From JANJUB01 sp964586225 (GTDB lineage Bacteria; Armatimonadota; Fimbriimonadia; Fimbriimonadales; Fimbriimonadaceae), in NCBI GenBank assembly GCA_964586225.1, contig CAZPHD010000002.1, positions 1 to 64,000 on the forward strand: a DNA stretch of 64,000 bases. The letters are read 5' to 3'. Below the pieces are notes generated by a model. That model saw nothing but the letters and a program-made list of their open reading frames with translations. It made no database searches and was not told where the DNA came from. A program made the position numbers and the translations under genes. Below are positions 50,714-59,626 of this stretch, one piece after another (position 1 is the first letter of the stretch; every line of letters starts with the position of its first letter).

Positions 50714-51542
50714 GTTGCTCGGCGCCCACGTCCCCATCAAGGGAGGACTCGGCGCCGCCGTGCGAGCCGGCCACGCCATGGGCTGCACCGCCCTGCAAGT
50801 CTTCACCTCGTCGCCGCGCCAATGGTACAGCGCCCCCGTCAGCGACGAGCAAATCTTCGACTTCCAGCGCGCCCGCGAAGAAACCGGCATCGTCGACGTC
50901 GTCAGTCACGATAGCTACCTCATCAACCTCTGCGCCCCCACCCCCGAAATCGCCGAGAAGAGCTTTCAGGGCCTCAAGGGCGAGATAGAGCGATGCGCGC
51001 GCTACGGCATCGACCGCGTCGTGTCGCACCTCGCCAGCTATAAGGGCCAGGACCCCGGCGAGACGCTGCTCGTGGTCGCCGAACGTGTGCTTGAAGTGCT
51101 CGCCGAAACACCCGACTCGGTCACCCTCCTCATGGAAACCACCGCCGGGCAAGGAAGCTCCATCAACTCGCGGTTTGAAGAAATGGCAATCCTGCTCGAG
51201 CAAACGAAGGGCCATCCCCGCCTCGGCGTGTGTTTGGACACGTGCCACGTGTTCGCCGCGGGATACGACATCCGCACCGATGAGGGCTATGCGAAGACGT
51301 TTGCGCAGTTCGATGCCTTGGTGGGCTTGGACCGGCTTCGCGCGATCCATGTGAACGACAGTATGAAGCCGTTTGGCTCGCGGGTGGATCGCCACGCCGA
51401 CATCGGCGAAGGCGAAATCGGCCCGCGAGCTTTCGAGCTGCTGGTGAATGACGAGCGCTTCCGCCGCGTGCCGATGCTGCTGGAGACGGACGCCGAGCGC
51501 CACCAGGAGAATCTCGACCGGCTGAAGAGCTTACGGCACTAA
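50703..51542 (+). CDS. nfo: Endonuclease IV, AP endonuclease
   Basis: The product has 279 residues from a GTG start within lspA. It cleaves the backbone 5' to abasic sites in base-excision repair. The TIM-barrel metal ligands are visible in LLGAHVPIKGG, VSHDSYLINL, SHLASYKGQDP, LLMETTAGQGSS, VCLDTCHVFAAGYD, IHVNDSMKPFGSRVDRHADI and LLETDAE. The gene ends in a short G-rich gap before a convergent gene. Confidence 0.95.
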   Translation: MPAELLGAHVPIKGGLGAAVRAGHAMGCTALQVFTSSPRQWYSAPVSDEQIFDFQRAREETGIVDVVSHDSYLINLCAPTPEIAEKSFQGLKGEIERCARYGIDRVVSHLASYKGQDPGETLLVVAERVLEVLAETPDSVTLLMETTAGQGSSINSRFEEMAILLEQTKGHPRLGVCLDTCHVFAAGYDIRTDEGYAKTFAQFDALVGLDRLRAIHVNDSMKPFGSRVDRHADIGEGEIGPRAFELLVNDERFRRVPMLLETDAERHQENLDRLKSLRH

Positions 51543-51579
51543 CTCCTCTCCGCTCCGGCGGGCAGGGGGCCCGGGGGGG

Positions 51580-51966
51580 TTATCCCGACGTCTCTGCTCG
51601 AAATGGGAGCACCGTCGCCCGTGCTCGGTAGAGGTCAATGGTCACCAATGCTCCTTGTTCCAGCAGGGGCCAAACGGAACGCAATGCATGCACAACGTGA
51701 TCACCGACGACTGTAGGGTCGACTTGCTGAGTTCTCAGCTGAACGCAACTTGGCCCGGTTGCGTTGGTGAGTGCGAGGAGTGTGCCAAAGTCCAGATCGT
51801 TTGTGAACACCGCGAGGTCATGTTCAAGGGCATAACGCATGATCGTCGCATCCGGAGCATCGGACAAGCCGACCGTGCTCCAATGAACTGACACTATTGC
51901 AGCCCTTTCAAGAACCTGGACCCAAGAAGGCGACAGGTTCATGTCAATGAGAAGACCACGAATCAT
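51580..51966 (-). CDS. DUF5615 PIN-like toxin
   Basis: The product has 128 residues. PIN-like acidic positions: LLIDMNLSPSW at the N-terminus and VFTNDLDFGTLLALT centrally, with SDAPDATIMRYALEHDLA between. Proteins of this type pair with DUF433 antitoxins. The start overlaps the upstream antitoxin stop as ATGA. The likely activity is RNase; not demonstrable from sequence. Confidence 0.82.
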   Translation of the reverse strand: MIRGLLIDMNLSPSWVQVLERAAIVSVHWSTVGLSDAPDATIMRYALEHDLAVFTNDLDFGTLLALTNATGPSCVQLRTQQVDPTVVGDHVVHALRSVWPLLEQGALVTIDLYRARATVLPFRAETSG

Positions 51967-52187
51967 GTAACGACGACTTCGTGCTCGCCCACCCTCAGGG
52001 CAGCATAGGCCAAAGACTGCCGAACGTCTTCGACGGTAACGTAGGGATAAAGCTCTAAAAGGCGTTGCTCTGAGGCACCGGAGGCCAGAAGCCCGACGAT
52101 TGTCGCGACCGTGACGCGGGTCCCCTTGATGCAGGGGCGTCCTCCCATGACCTCGGGGTCGATTGAAATGCGATCAAGAGCGTTCAT
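51963..52187 (-). CDS. DUF433 antitoxin
   Basis: The product has 74 residues from the ATG at 52187 (LDRISIDPEVMGGRPCIKGT, then TVATIVGLLASGASEQRLLE and YPYVTVEDVRQSLAYAA). This is a compact HTH-containing DUF433 protein. An upstream in-frame start at 52328 would add 47 unrelated residues and is not preferred. It is the first gene of a two-gene toxin-antitoxin operon and probably autorepresses it. The region 52188-52341 holds the promoter. Confidence 0.85.
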   Translation of the reverse strand: MNALDRISIDPEVMGGRPCIKGTRVTVATIVGLLASGASEQRLLELYPYVTVEDVRQSLAYAALRVGEHEVVVT

Positions 52188-52341
52188 CAGTTTCTTAGAC
52201 GTTGGATAGTCTGGGTTCAGATCACCCGTCGCGCATCCGCAAGTTGGTGGGCGTGGAAATGACATCATCGCGCGTGTGGTTATGGGTTCAGCACATTGAA
52301 TCATCGCACCCGCTTCCTGGGATCTCAACCCGACATCATCA

Positions 52342-54753
52342 CTACGGTCGAAGCTCGTAACGTTCTCCCTTCACGGTGGCGAACTCGATCACGCCATCGC
52401 CCAACGCCTTCACATCGACGCGACGCCGGTCATGAGTGACTTGGAGCGACGGGGTCGCCCGGACACGGCAGATGCCACCCGCCTGCGAAAGGATGCTGAG
52501 CGAGGTCACTTGGCGATGCTTCCATTTGAAGTCCAACTCAAACCCACCTCGCGCGACCACGCCTCGCATCGATCCCTCCGCCCAGTCGGCCGGGAGGGCG
52601 GGGAGGAGCTTGATGTGGCCGTCGTGCGATTGCATGAGCATCTCCATCACGGCGGCTGTCACGCCAAGCGTGCCATCCACTTGGAGGGCCCGGCCGCACA
52701 GGGCGAACAACTGCGCGCAGCTCTGATCGTTCAAGTATTTGTGGAAGATCCGGTTCGCGCGGTCGCCATCGCCGAGCCTCGCCCACAGCGCCATCTTCCA
52801 CGCCATCGACCAGCCGGTGCCGCCGTCGCCGCGCTCTTCGAGCACCTTCTTGTAGCTGTCGATGAGGGCGGGCGTGCGCTTATCCCAGAGGACTCGGCCG
52901 GGATAGAGGCCATAAAGATGCGAAAAGTGACGGTGCTGCTTTTCGAGCGACTTCCAATCATCGGCCCACTCTTGAAGGGCGCCATCCGACCCAACTTGCG
53001 GCGGAACCAGGCGTTCTCGCGCGGCCGAGACCTTTGCGGCAAGTTCGGTGGTGATGTTTAGATCAGCAACGGCTTCTAAGTAATAGCCGAACAGATCGTG
53101 CAGAATCTGCATATCGATCGAGCTTCCGGCGCAGATGCTGGTGCCGGGAAGCGTAAAGCCGACAAACTCGTCATAGTATGGCTTATTGCCGCCGCCACTT
53201 GGAAAGTTCTCTGGAGATGTCGACGGGTTGGTAACGAGCCACTTGCCGTTCGGATGCTCGACCAGAAAGTCTAAGAAAAACCGGATGCTGCCTTCAATGA
53301 TAGGAAGTTTGTCTTTGAGGAACTGCCTGTCTTGGGTGTATTGATAGTGCTCCCAGATATGAGTGCATAGCCAAGCCCCGCCTACGGTAAAGGTGCCCCA
53401 CGTGGGACCATCCATTGGCGCCGCCACTCGCCAAAGGTCGGTGTTCTGATGGAATACCCAGCCGCTCGCGCCATAGTGCTCCTTCGCAACCTCGGCCCCT
53501 TGGTCCGATACTTCACGGATCAACCGGAATAGGGGCTCGTTCAACTCGGCGAGGTTGGTCGAGTTGGCCAGCCAGTAGTTCATCTCCGTGTTGATGTTGG
53601 TGGTGTATTTGGAGTCCCACATGGGGTTCATGTCGTCGTTCCAAATCCCTTGGAGATTGGCGGGTTCAGTGCCGGGACGCGATGAGCTGATGAGCACGTA
53701 CTTGCCAAAGTTAAACGCGAGCGCAGCAAGACTGGGATCGGGATCTGTTCTCGCGGCTACCTTACGTTCCGGGGTAGACAGACCCGAGTTCTTACCGATC
53801 GGCAGCGAAATCGAAGATCTCTGAAAGAGTGACTGGTAGTCTTTAACTGATACGTCGCGCATCGCTCCGTATCGCTTGCCCTCAAGGTGCTTGAGGTAAT
53901 CCAGCACCCTCGCGTGTTCATCACCAGAAACATCACGATAAGTGACGAAGTTCGTTGCCGCGACAAACACGAGCGTGACCGAGTTGGCGTTGTTGATCGT
54001 GAGGTCGTTGCCGCGGAGCAACATCGTGCCGCCCTCCGGGTACGCGCGCACGCGCCCTTCGTAGCGGAGTTTGCCCGCGATGCCCAAGTAGTCGGCGGAC
54101 TTGCCGGTCACGCTCAGCATGTCCGGTGCCAACGGGTTCATCTGGAAGTAGTCGGTGCCGTAGTTCGAGTGAGCGGTATTTCTGACTCCGCGCAGGTTAA
54201 CGACGAGCGACAGCGATTCCGGCTTGCTCGCGGTCAATCGAACGACGACCGCTTGATCGGGAGCGGAAGCGAACACTTCGCGCTCGTACTGCACGTCGCC
54301 CACGCGATAACTGACCTGGCTCAAGCCCGTCCGCAGGTCGAGCGATCGTCGGTAGTCGGTCGCTTCGTTCCCGTGCGCCATGATCAAGTGCAGGTTCGCT
54401 AGGTTCTGATATTTTTGCTGCTCAATGGGGTAGCCCATGAGCTTGCGGCCGAAGAGCGTGTGCGCTTCGAACAGTCGCTCCTCGAAGACGAGTCTCTGGA
54501 TCGCGGGCAAGTGCTCGTGGCCGCCTTTGACTACGGTAGAGTAGGGTCCGCCACTCCAATAGGTCTCTTCATTGAGCTGGAGCCGCTCCTCGCCGACGGT
54601 GCCAAAGACCATGGCCCCGAGCCGCCCGTTGCCCACCGGCAGGGCCTCCTGCCAGTTCTTGGCGGGGCTCGAATACCAGAGCGTCGTGGACGGATCCATG
54701 GCCATAGCCGATGCCGTGAGGATGGCGGTTAGAAGGAAGCCTGCGGCTCGCAT
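52342..54753 (-). CDS. GH95-family alpha-L-fucosidase, exported
   Basis: The product has 803 residues with a signal peptide (AAGFLLTAILTASAMA). Signatures of GH95 are LWYSSPAKNWQEALPVGNGR, LQLNEETYWSGGP, the catalytic-barrel segment DDMNPMWDSKYTTNINTEMN and YWLANSTNLAELNEP, and RFFLDFLVEHPNGKWLVTNP. It releases terminal fucose (or related sugars) from glycans outside the cytoplasm by inversion. Fucose could then enter the fucI pathway. Confidence 0.93.
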   Translation of the reverse strand: MRAAGFLLTAILTASAMAMDPSTTLWYSSPAKNWQEALPVGNGRLGAMVFGTVGEERLQLNEETYWSGGPYSTVVKGGHEHLPAIQRLVFEERLFEAHTLFGRKLMGYPIEQQKYQNLANLHLIMAHGNEATDYRRSLDLRTGLSQVSYRVGDVQYEREVFASAPDQAVVVRLTASKPESLSLVVNLRGVRNTAHSNYGTDYFQMNPLAPDMLSVTGKSADYLGIAGKLRYEGRVRAYPEGGTMLLRGNDLTINNANSVTLVFVAATNFVTYRDVSGDEHARVLDYLKHLEGKRYGAMRDVSVKDYQSLFQRSSISLPIGKNSGLSTPERKVAARTDPDPSLAALAFNFGKYVLISSSRPGTEPANLQGIWNDDMNPMWDSKYTTNINTEMNYWLANSTNLAELNEPLFRLIREVSDQGAEVAKEHYGASGWVFHQNTDLWRVAAPMDGPTWGTFTVGGAWLCTHIWEHYQYTQDRQFLKDKLPIIEGSIRFFLDFLVEHPNGKWLVTNPSTSPENFPSGGGNKPYYDEFVGFTLPGTSICAGSSIDMQILHDLFGYYLEAVADLNITTELAAKVSAARERLVPPQVGSDGALQEWADDWKSLEKQHRHFSHLYGLYPGRVLWDKRTPALIDSYKKVLEERGDGGTGWSMAWKMALWARLGDGDRANRIFHKYLNDQSCAQLFALCGRALQVDGTLGVTAAVMEMLMQSHDGHIKLLPALPADWAEGSMRGVVARGGFELDFKWKHRQVTSLSILSQAGGICRVRATPSLQVTHDRRRVDVKALGDGVIEFATVKGERYELRP

Positions 54754-54762
54754 CTCGCCAGT

Positions 54763-55686
54763 CTACGCAAGGTCGCCCCAGAGAATCTCGCCCTGCACCT
54801 CGCCTTCAACCGCAACATTCCCTCCGAGAAGCGCGTGGCGCACGTCGCCGCAGCGCACGTTTGAGCCCGGCAGGATCACGCAATCTTCCAAGCGACCCGC
54901 GACGACCGTGGCACCGTCCCCAATAACGACACCGGACCCCAACTCCGCCGTCACCTGCGCATCTCCGATCAGGTTCTCGCCGCCCGTCAGGAAGGCACTG
55001 GTTTCGAGGAAGGAATCAAGCGTGCCGGTGTCGAACCAGGTTCCCTCATAAACGCCTGCCAGCACGGTGTGCCCAAGGTCAATGAGCCGCTGAATCGCGT
55101 CGGTGATCTCATACTCTCCTCGTGCGCTCGGGGCGAGGTCAGGCAAGACGCTCCATATCTGAGGGCCAAAGAAGTACAGCCCCGCCATCGCGAGATTGCT
55201 CTCCGGCTCCTTTGGTTTCTCAACGAGCTTGACGATCCGCTCGCCGTCGACATTCGCCACGCCAAAGCGGCTCGGATCTTCGACGGGCTTCACAATGTTC
55301 AAGTTTGCGCATCCAGATTCTACAAATCGCTGCGCGTGATCGGCGAATCCTTCGCTGTAGATCGCGTCGCCAAGGTACATCACGAACGGGTCGCCTGCGA
55401 CGAACTCCTCGGCAAACGAGAGCGCATGGGCGAGGCCCTTGGGTTCCATTTGACGCACATAGGACAGCGACACGCCATAGCCGGACCCGTCACCGAGGGC
55501 ATCTCGCATCGCGCCCTCGTTTTCGCCAACGACGAGCGCGATCTCGGTGACGCCGATCTCCTTGAGCCTCTCGAAGGCAAAGGCTAAGGTCGGTCGGTTC
55601 GCAAGCGGAAGCAACGGCTTCGGGATGCGATGTGTGACTGGATAGAGTCGCGAGCCCTTGCCCGCCGCCAAAATGACGCCTTTCAT
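54763..55686 (-). CDS. Glucose-1-phosphate thymidylyltransferase-like sugar nucleotidyltransferase
   Basis: The product has 307 residues. It begins VILAAGKGSRLYPVTHRIPK, the NTP-binding Gly-rich loop, followed by FVMYLGDAIYSE, RFGVANVDGERIVKLVEKPK and the sugar site EGTWFDTGTLDSF. The C-terminal 60 residues are hexapeptide-like left-handed helix (GVVIGDGATVVAGRLEDCVI). It makes an activated sugar for surface polysaccharide; RfbA/RmlA-like long form, exact nucleotide unknown. Confidence 0.88.
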   Translation of the reverse strand: MKGVILAAGKGSRLYPVTHRIPKPLLPLANRPTLAFAFERLKEIGVTEIALVVGENEGAMRDALGDGSGYGVSLSYVRQMEPKGLAHALSFAEEFVAGDPFVMYLGDAIYSEGFADHAQRFVESGCANLNIVKPVEDPSRFGVANVDGERIVKLVEKPKEPESNLAMAGLYFFGPQIWSVLPDLAPSARGEYEITDAIQRLIDLGHTVLAGVYEGTWFDTGTLDSFLETSAFLTGGENLIGDAQVTAELGSGVVIGDGATVVAGRLEDCVILPGSNVRCGDVRHALLGGNVAVEGEVQGEILWGDLA

Positions 55687-55727
55687 GTGAACTCAAGCTT
55701 ACCGAACGCCCAGCAACGCGCTAGACT

Positions 55728-56282
55728 ATGAGTGCTTTGCGGTACTTCGTTTACGCTCCGAATGGTCAGCGCTTTGGCCCGGCCGATCTGCCCACCCTTC
55801 AGCAGTGGGTAAGCGAGGGTCGCGTGTTGCCGAGTTCCTTGGTTGAGCAAGAACTAAGTGGGGATCGAATGGCGGCGAGCGCGGTACCCGGGCTTCAGTT
55901 CGCTGGAAATGCTCCCTATGGTCCAAGCGCTCCGATGGGTGGCGTTCAGCAACCAGGGCAAACGCCGTACGCTTCTTATCACCGTCCGGGAATGAGTGGG
56001 CCCTCGCCGGTGACGGTGCCGGGAAACAATGAGATCACGATCTCGTGGATCTGCGGAGCGGTTGGTATCTCAACCTTCTTTGGGTGCGTGTGGTTTCCTT
56101 TCGGCGGATTAGCACCGATCATCCTTGGCGGGATCGGAATGTGGCAAGGTGCGAAAGCTCGTGACCTGGGCCACTCCCAAGGGCAGAGCGCCTACGTGTT
56201 TTCGCTGGTCGTGTTGGTTCTCGGCATCGTGGGCCTCGTGTCTTGCCTGGGCATGTTTGTATGGGCAGCGGCCATGTCCTGA
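55728..56282 (+). CDS. GYF-like/DUF4190-like membrane protein
   Basis: The product has 184 residues. An N-terminal GYF_2-like domain (RYFVYAPNGQRFGPADLPTL, QQWVSEGRVLPSSL) is followed by a Pro/Gly-rich linker and two membrane helices (WICGAVGISTFFGCVWFPFG ... FSLVVLVLGIVGLVSCLGMF) of DUF4190 type. Function is unknown. It overlaps the 3' end of kdtA on the opposite strand by 91 bases, an unusually large convergent overlap. Confidence 0.75.
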   Translation: MSALRYFVYAPNGQRFGPADLPTLQQWVSEGRVLPSSLVEQELSGDRMAASAVPGLQFAGNAPYGPSAPMGGVQQPGQTPYASYHRPGMSGPSPVTVPGNNEITISWICGAVGISTFFGCVWFPFGGLAPIILGGIGMWQGAKARDLGHSQGQSAYVFSLVVLVLGIVGLVSCLGMFVWAAAMS

Positions 56283-57514
56283 ATCGCAAGGGCGTATCGG
56301 CGACTTGCGCCCGCGTTTGCTTCGACGAAGGTTCGCCCCGCCTCGCCCATTGAGGCGGCCCTCGCCTGATGACCCAGAACGTCTTGAACCGCGCTGCGAA
56401 GCTCCGATGGGGAGTGCACCACCGACGTTGCCCCCACGCGGCCAGCGGCTTCCGCCACATCGCGGAAGTTGTGCATATGGGGGCCATGCACGACGGGTTT
56501 GCCATGGGCGAGCGCCTGAAGCAAATTCTGCCCGCCATAGTCGCCAAATCCGCCACCAATGATGACGACGTCCGCGACGCTGTACACCTTTGCGAGTTCG
56601 CCGTAGGTGTCGAGTACGAGGCGCTGCCCCTGGTCCCCGCGGCTTCGGCGACCGGTTACTCCCAATCGCGCCGCCATCCCCGTCGCAACCGCGTCGGCCC
56701 GCTCAAGATGACGCGGAGCCCACACGATCGCCACGTCGTCCTTGATCGGCTCCAGCGCGTCGAGCACAAACTTCTCTTCATCCTCACCGCGAGTCGAACC
56801 CACCACGATCACCGGCAGTCCAACAGGCAGACCGAGCTCTGATCGCCACTCGGCGGGATCGGCATCCAGCCCGTCGACCGCTTGATCAAACTTGCAGTTG
56901 CCGAACACTTCGGGTGAGCTCGCGCCGAGTGCCTCGACCCGTCGGGCATCCTCCTCGGTTTGCATCAGGACGCGATCCAGATGCGCCAACAGCGGTCGAT
57001 AGAAGAAGCGCACTTTCTGAGAGCGGCGGAAGGATCGATCGCTGATCCTGCCATTGATCAGGAGCGTTTGCGCGCCGATGGCTTTGGCCGCCCATAGGAA
57101 GTTGAACCAGAGCTCGGTCTCCATGATCGCGACCACGTCGGGCCGGATGCGCGTCATTGCCGCCAGTTGAAAGCGCGCGAGATCGATCGGGAAATAGACG
57201 AGCTCGTCGTAGAGGTCAACCGCATGCTCGCGGGCCGTGTGGTGGCCGCTACTGGTCGTGACTGAGAGCACCAGGTGATGCTCTGGCATCAGAGCGCGAA
57301 CCTGGCGCAACACTGGTAGCACCGCCATCACCTCACCGACTGACACGGCGTGAATCCAGATCGCGGGCTTACCCTTCGGGATCTGGATGTGCATATAGTT
57401 GCCGGTACGCTCTTTCCAGTTCGGTGCCTCTGCGCGTCGTTGCGAGCGCACGAGCATCCACGTCAGCCAAATCGGGCTGAGCAGAAGCGCAAGCAGGTTG
57501 TAGATCAGGAACAT
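56192..57514 (-). CDS. kdtA: 3-deoxy-D-manno-octulosonic acid (Kdo) transferase
   Basis: The product has 440 residues. It adds Kdo to lipid A, so the cell has lipopolysaccharide. Visible features are an N-terminal membrane segment (LLALLLSPIWLTWML), IWIHAVSVGEVMAVLPVLRQ, VAIMETELWFNFLWAAKA, INGRISDRSFRRSQ, VGSTRGEDEEKFVL and the donor site VVIIGGGFGDYGGQNLLQAL. The last 20-30 residues (Thr/Asn/Pro-rich) read through into the convergent gene. It overlaps purC by 10 bases. Confidence 0.94.
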   Translation of the reverse strand: MFLIYNLLALLLSPIWLTWMLVRSQRRAEAPNWKERTGNYMHIQIPKGKPAIWIHAVSVGEVMAVLPVLRQVRALMPEHHLVLSVTTSSGHHTAREHAVDLYDELVYFPIDLARFQLAAMTRIRPDVVAIMETELWFNFLWAAKAIGAQTLLINGRISDRSFRRSQKVRFFYRPLLAHLDRVLMQTEEDARRVEALGASSPEVFGNCKFDQAVDGLDADPAEWRSELGLPVGLPVIVVGSTRGEDEEKFVLDALEPIKDDVAIVWAPRHLERADAVATGMAARLGVTGRRSRGDQGQRLVLDTYGELAKVYSVADVVIIGGGFGDYGGQNLLQALAHGKPVVHGPHMHNFRDVAEAAGRVGATSVVHSPSELRSAVQDVLGHQARAASMGEAGRTFVEANAGASRRYALAIQDMAAAHTNMPRQDTRPTMPRTNTTSENT

Positions 57515-58404
57515 GGCAACGGGCGTCCCACGATCCGCTCGTAGGCCTCGAGATACTTCTCACGCGTTCTGGCGACGATGTCGTCGGGCAAGGCTGGCCC
57601 CGGCGGCTGCTTATCAAAGCCGATGCTCTCCAAGTAGTCGCGTACGAACTGCTTGTCGTAGCTGGGTTGCGGCCCGCCGGGCAGATAGGTAGCGGCGTTC
57701 CAGTAGCGCGAGCTGTCGGGAGTGAGCGCCTCGTCGATCCAGATGATGCCGTCCGCCGTCTCACCGAACTCGAACTTGGTGTCAGCGAGGATGATTCCGT
57801 GTTCGCCGACCCGCTCAGCGGCTCGTCGGTAGAGGTCAAGCGTCGTATCGCGGAGCCATGTCGCATTCTCGAATCCGACGAGATCAACGGCTTGAGTCCA
57901 ACTCAGGTTCTCGTCGTGGCCCGATTCGGCTTTTGTGGCGGGCGTGAAGATGGGTTCGGGTAGTCGATCGCCATCGCGAAGACCGTCGGGCAGGTCAAGC
58001 CCGTGAACGTTGCCGCCGTACTGTCGATATTCTTTATAGAGTGACCCCGCGAGATACCCACGCGCCACGCACTCCATCTTCACCGGCACCGCCTTCTTCG
58101 CGAGCGTACAACGCCCGGCAAGCAAATCGTGCCACTCTCCGATACGATCCGCAATCAAGACATCTTCCGTGGTTATGATGTGATTTGGTGTCAAATCTTT
58201 AAACAGATCAAACCAGAACGCGCTCATCAGGTTGAGCACGCGGCCCTTGTCCGGAATGCCGTTCGCCATGATCACATCAAACGCCGAGATTCGGTCGGTC
58301 GTGATGATGAGCAGCTCGTGGCCCAAGTCGTACAGCTCCCGCACTTTCCCCTGCCCACGAGGGGCTGGGAGCGAGGTCAATGGCGACGTAAGGAGCGCGA
58401 TCAT
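57505..58404 (-). CDS. purC: SAICAR synthase
   Basis: The product has 299 residues, the length of the fungal/long bacterial type. It joins CAIR and aspartate in purine synthesis. Signatures: QGKVRELYDLGHELLIITTD, RISAFDVIMANGIPDKGRVL, AVPVKMECVARGYLAGSL, IFTPATKAESGHDENLSW, IILADTKFEFGETADG and DEALTPDSSRYWNAATY. It is between the FAD reductase and kdtA with short overlaps, so probably one leftward operon. Confidence 0.96.
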   Translation of the reverse strand: MIALLTSPLTSLPAPRGQGKVRELYDLGHELLIITTDRISAFDVIMANGIPDKGRVLNLMSAFWFDLFKDLTPNHIITTEDVLIADRIGEWHDLLAGRCTLAKKAVPVKMECVARGYLAGSLYKEYRQYGGNVHGLDLPDGLRDGDRLPEPIFTPATKAESGHDENLSWTQAVDLVGFENATWLRDTTLDLYRRAAERVGEHGIILADTKFEFGETADGIIWIDEALTPDSSRYWNAATYLPGGPQPSYDKQFVRDYLESIGFDKQPPGPALPDDIVARTREKYLEAYERIVGRPLPCS

Positions 58405-59585
58405 GGGGCTTCGAAGGCGTCGATTGGCTGGCCGATGCTGTCGGCGAGTCTGTCGGAGATCGGATCCAGGGACGGCTCGTCGTGGCTGACCGCGATACCC
58501 ATCGCGAGGTTGCCGTCGGGCCCAGCGTACAGCTCGATGAACTCACCTGCATCGCGATCACCGATCAGCCGGACGGGAACCGCATTCTCGGGATGCCCGC
58601 GCAAGATCATGTGGAGGTCAAGGAAGTCGGTCCAGAAGTAGGGCACCTTGGCATAGAGCTCGTTCGCCCCGGTCATGTTGCTTCCCGCCGCGGTCCCCTG
58701 CCACTTCGCATTGAGGTGATGCTCGCCGCTTAGGCCCATCGGATACCCTGGTCGGAAAGCGACGTCACCAGCGGCATAGACGTCGGGATCGGCGGTCGCC
58801 AAGAACTCGTCAACTACGATGCCGTGCTTCGAATCGGTTGCTAATCCGCAGGCCGCAGCCAGCTCAACGTTTGGAACCACGCCTGTGCCGAGCACGACGA
58901 CATCGCCGGTGATCGTGCCCTGATCGGTGACCACCTGATTCGCTCCGATGCTCTCGATCTTCACACCGAGCCGCAGATCAACTCCGGCATCGCGAAACGC
59001 CTGGGCGATACGATCACCGGTCTCGCGGCTGGCAAAGCTCACCCAGAAGCTGGGATCGCGCGAGATCAGGGTCACCTGCTTCTCCAGCCTCAATCCGACC
59101 GATGCGACCTCGCCCGCGATGTAACCCGAACCGACGATCACCAGCGATTGCCCCGCGGTCAGCGCCTGACGAATGCCCTCGGCGTCGTCCATCGTGCGAA
59201 GCACGTGGGCGGAATCTGCGCCCGGAATCTCAGGACGGTAGGCGCTGACACCGGTCGCAAGGAGTAGCTTGCCGTAGGTCACCACTCGCCCGTCGTTGGT
59301 GGTCACCGTTTTGGCGGCGCGATCTATGCTCACCGCCCGCGTGCCGAGCCACCGCTCAATCTTGTTCTCCTCGTAAAACACCTCGTACTTGCTGGAGATG
59401 TCGTCGATATTGACCTCGGGATTCCGCAAGAAACCCTTCGAAAGGGGTGGCCGATCGTAGGGAACGTGCACCTCTTCGCGGATCATGAGAATGCGACCCT
59501 CGGGGTCGCGCTCTCGGATAGCTTGGGCGGCGGTAACGCTTGCCACGCCACCTCCGATGATAACGTAGTGGGCTTGCTCGGGCAT
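58401..59585 (-). CDS. FAD-dependent NAD(P)H ferredoxin-type reductase
   Basis: The product has 394 residues from the ATG at 59585. Two Rossmann folds are visible: YVIIGGGVASVTAAQAI (FAD) and SLVIVGSGYIAGEVASVGL (NAD(P)H), plus PYDRPPLSKGFL and AAGDVAFRPGYPMG. It resembles rubredoxin/ferredoxin reductases and AIF-like proteins. Partner electron carrier is not evident nearby. It heads the purC-kdtA run; an inverted repeat overlaps its leader. Confidence 0.9.
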   Translation of the reverse strand: MPEQAHYVIIGGGVASVTAAQAIRERDPEGRILMIREEVHVPYDRPPLSKGFLRNPEVNIDDISSKYEVFYEENKIERWLGTRAVSIDRAAKTVTTNDGRVVTYGKLLLATGVSAYRPEIPGADSAHVLRTMDDAEGIRQALTAGQSLVIVGSGYIAGEVASVGLRLEKQVTLISRDPSFWVSFASRETGDRIAQAFRDAGVDLRLGVKIESIGANQVVTDQGTITGDVVVLGTGVVPNVELAAACGLATDSKHGIVVDEFLATADPDVYAAGDVAFRPGYPMGLSGEHHLNAKWQGTAAGSNMTGANELYAKVPYFWTDFLDLHMILRGHPENAVPVRLIGDRDAGEFIELYAGPDGNLAMGIAVSHDEPSLDPISDRLADSIGQPIDAFEAP

Positions 59586-59589
59586 CAAA

Positions 59590-59618
59590 GGGAGTATACG
59601 GTCCGTCGGTATACTCCC
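59590..59618. promoter_or_regulatory. Perfect 10-bp inverted repeat between divergent units
   Basis: GGGAGTATAC (59590-59599) and GTATACTCCC (59609-59618) are perfect complements nine bases apart. Each arm has a TATACT box facing outward, so the symmetry could represent two divergent -10 elements, for tRNA-Leu (12 bases downstream) and the FAD reductase, or a dimer binding site. No good -35 is seen. Confidence 0.5.
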
Positions 59619-59626
59619 GCCCACGA

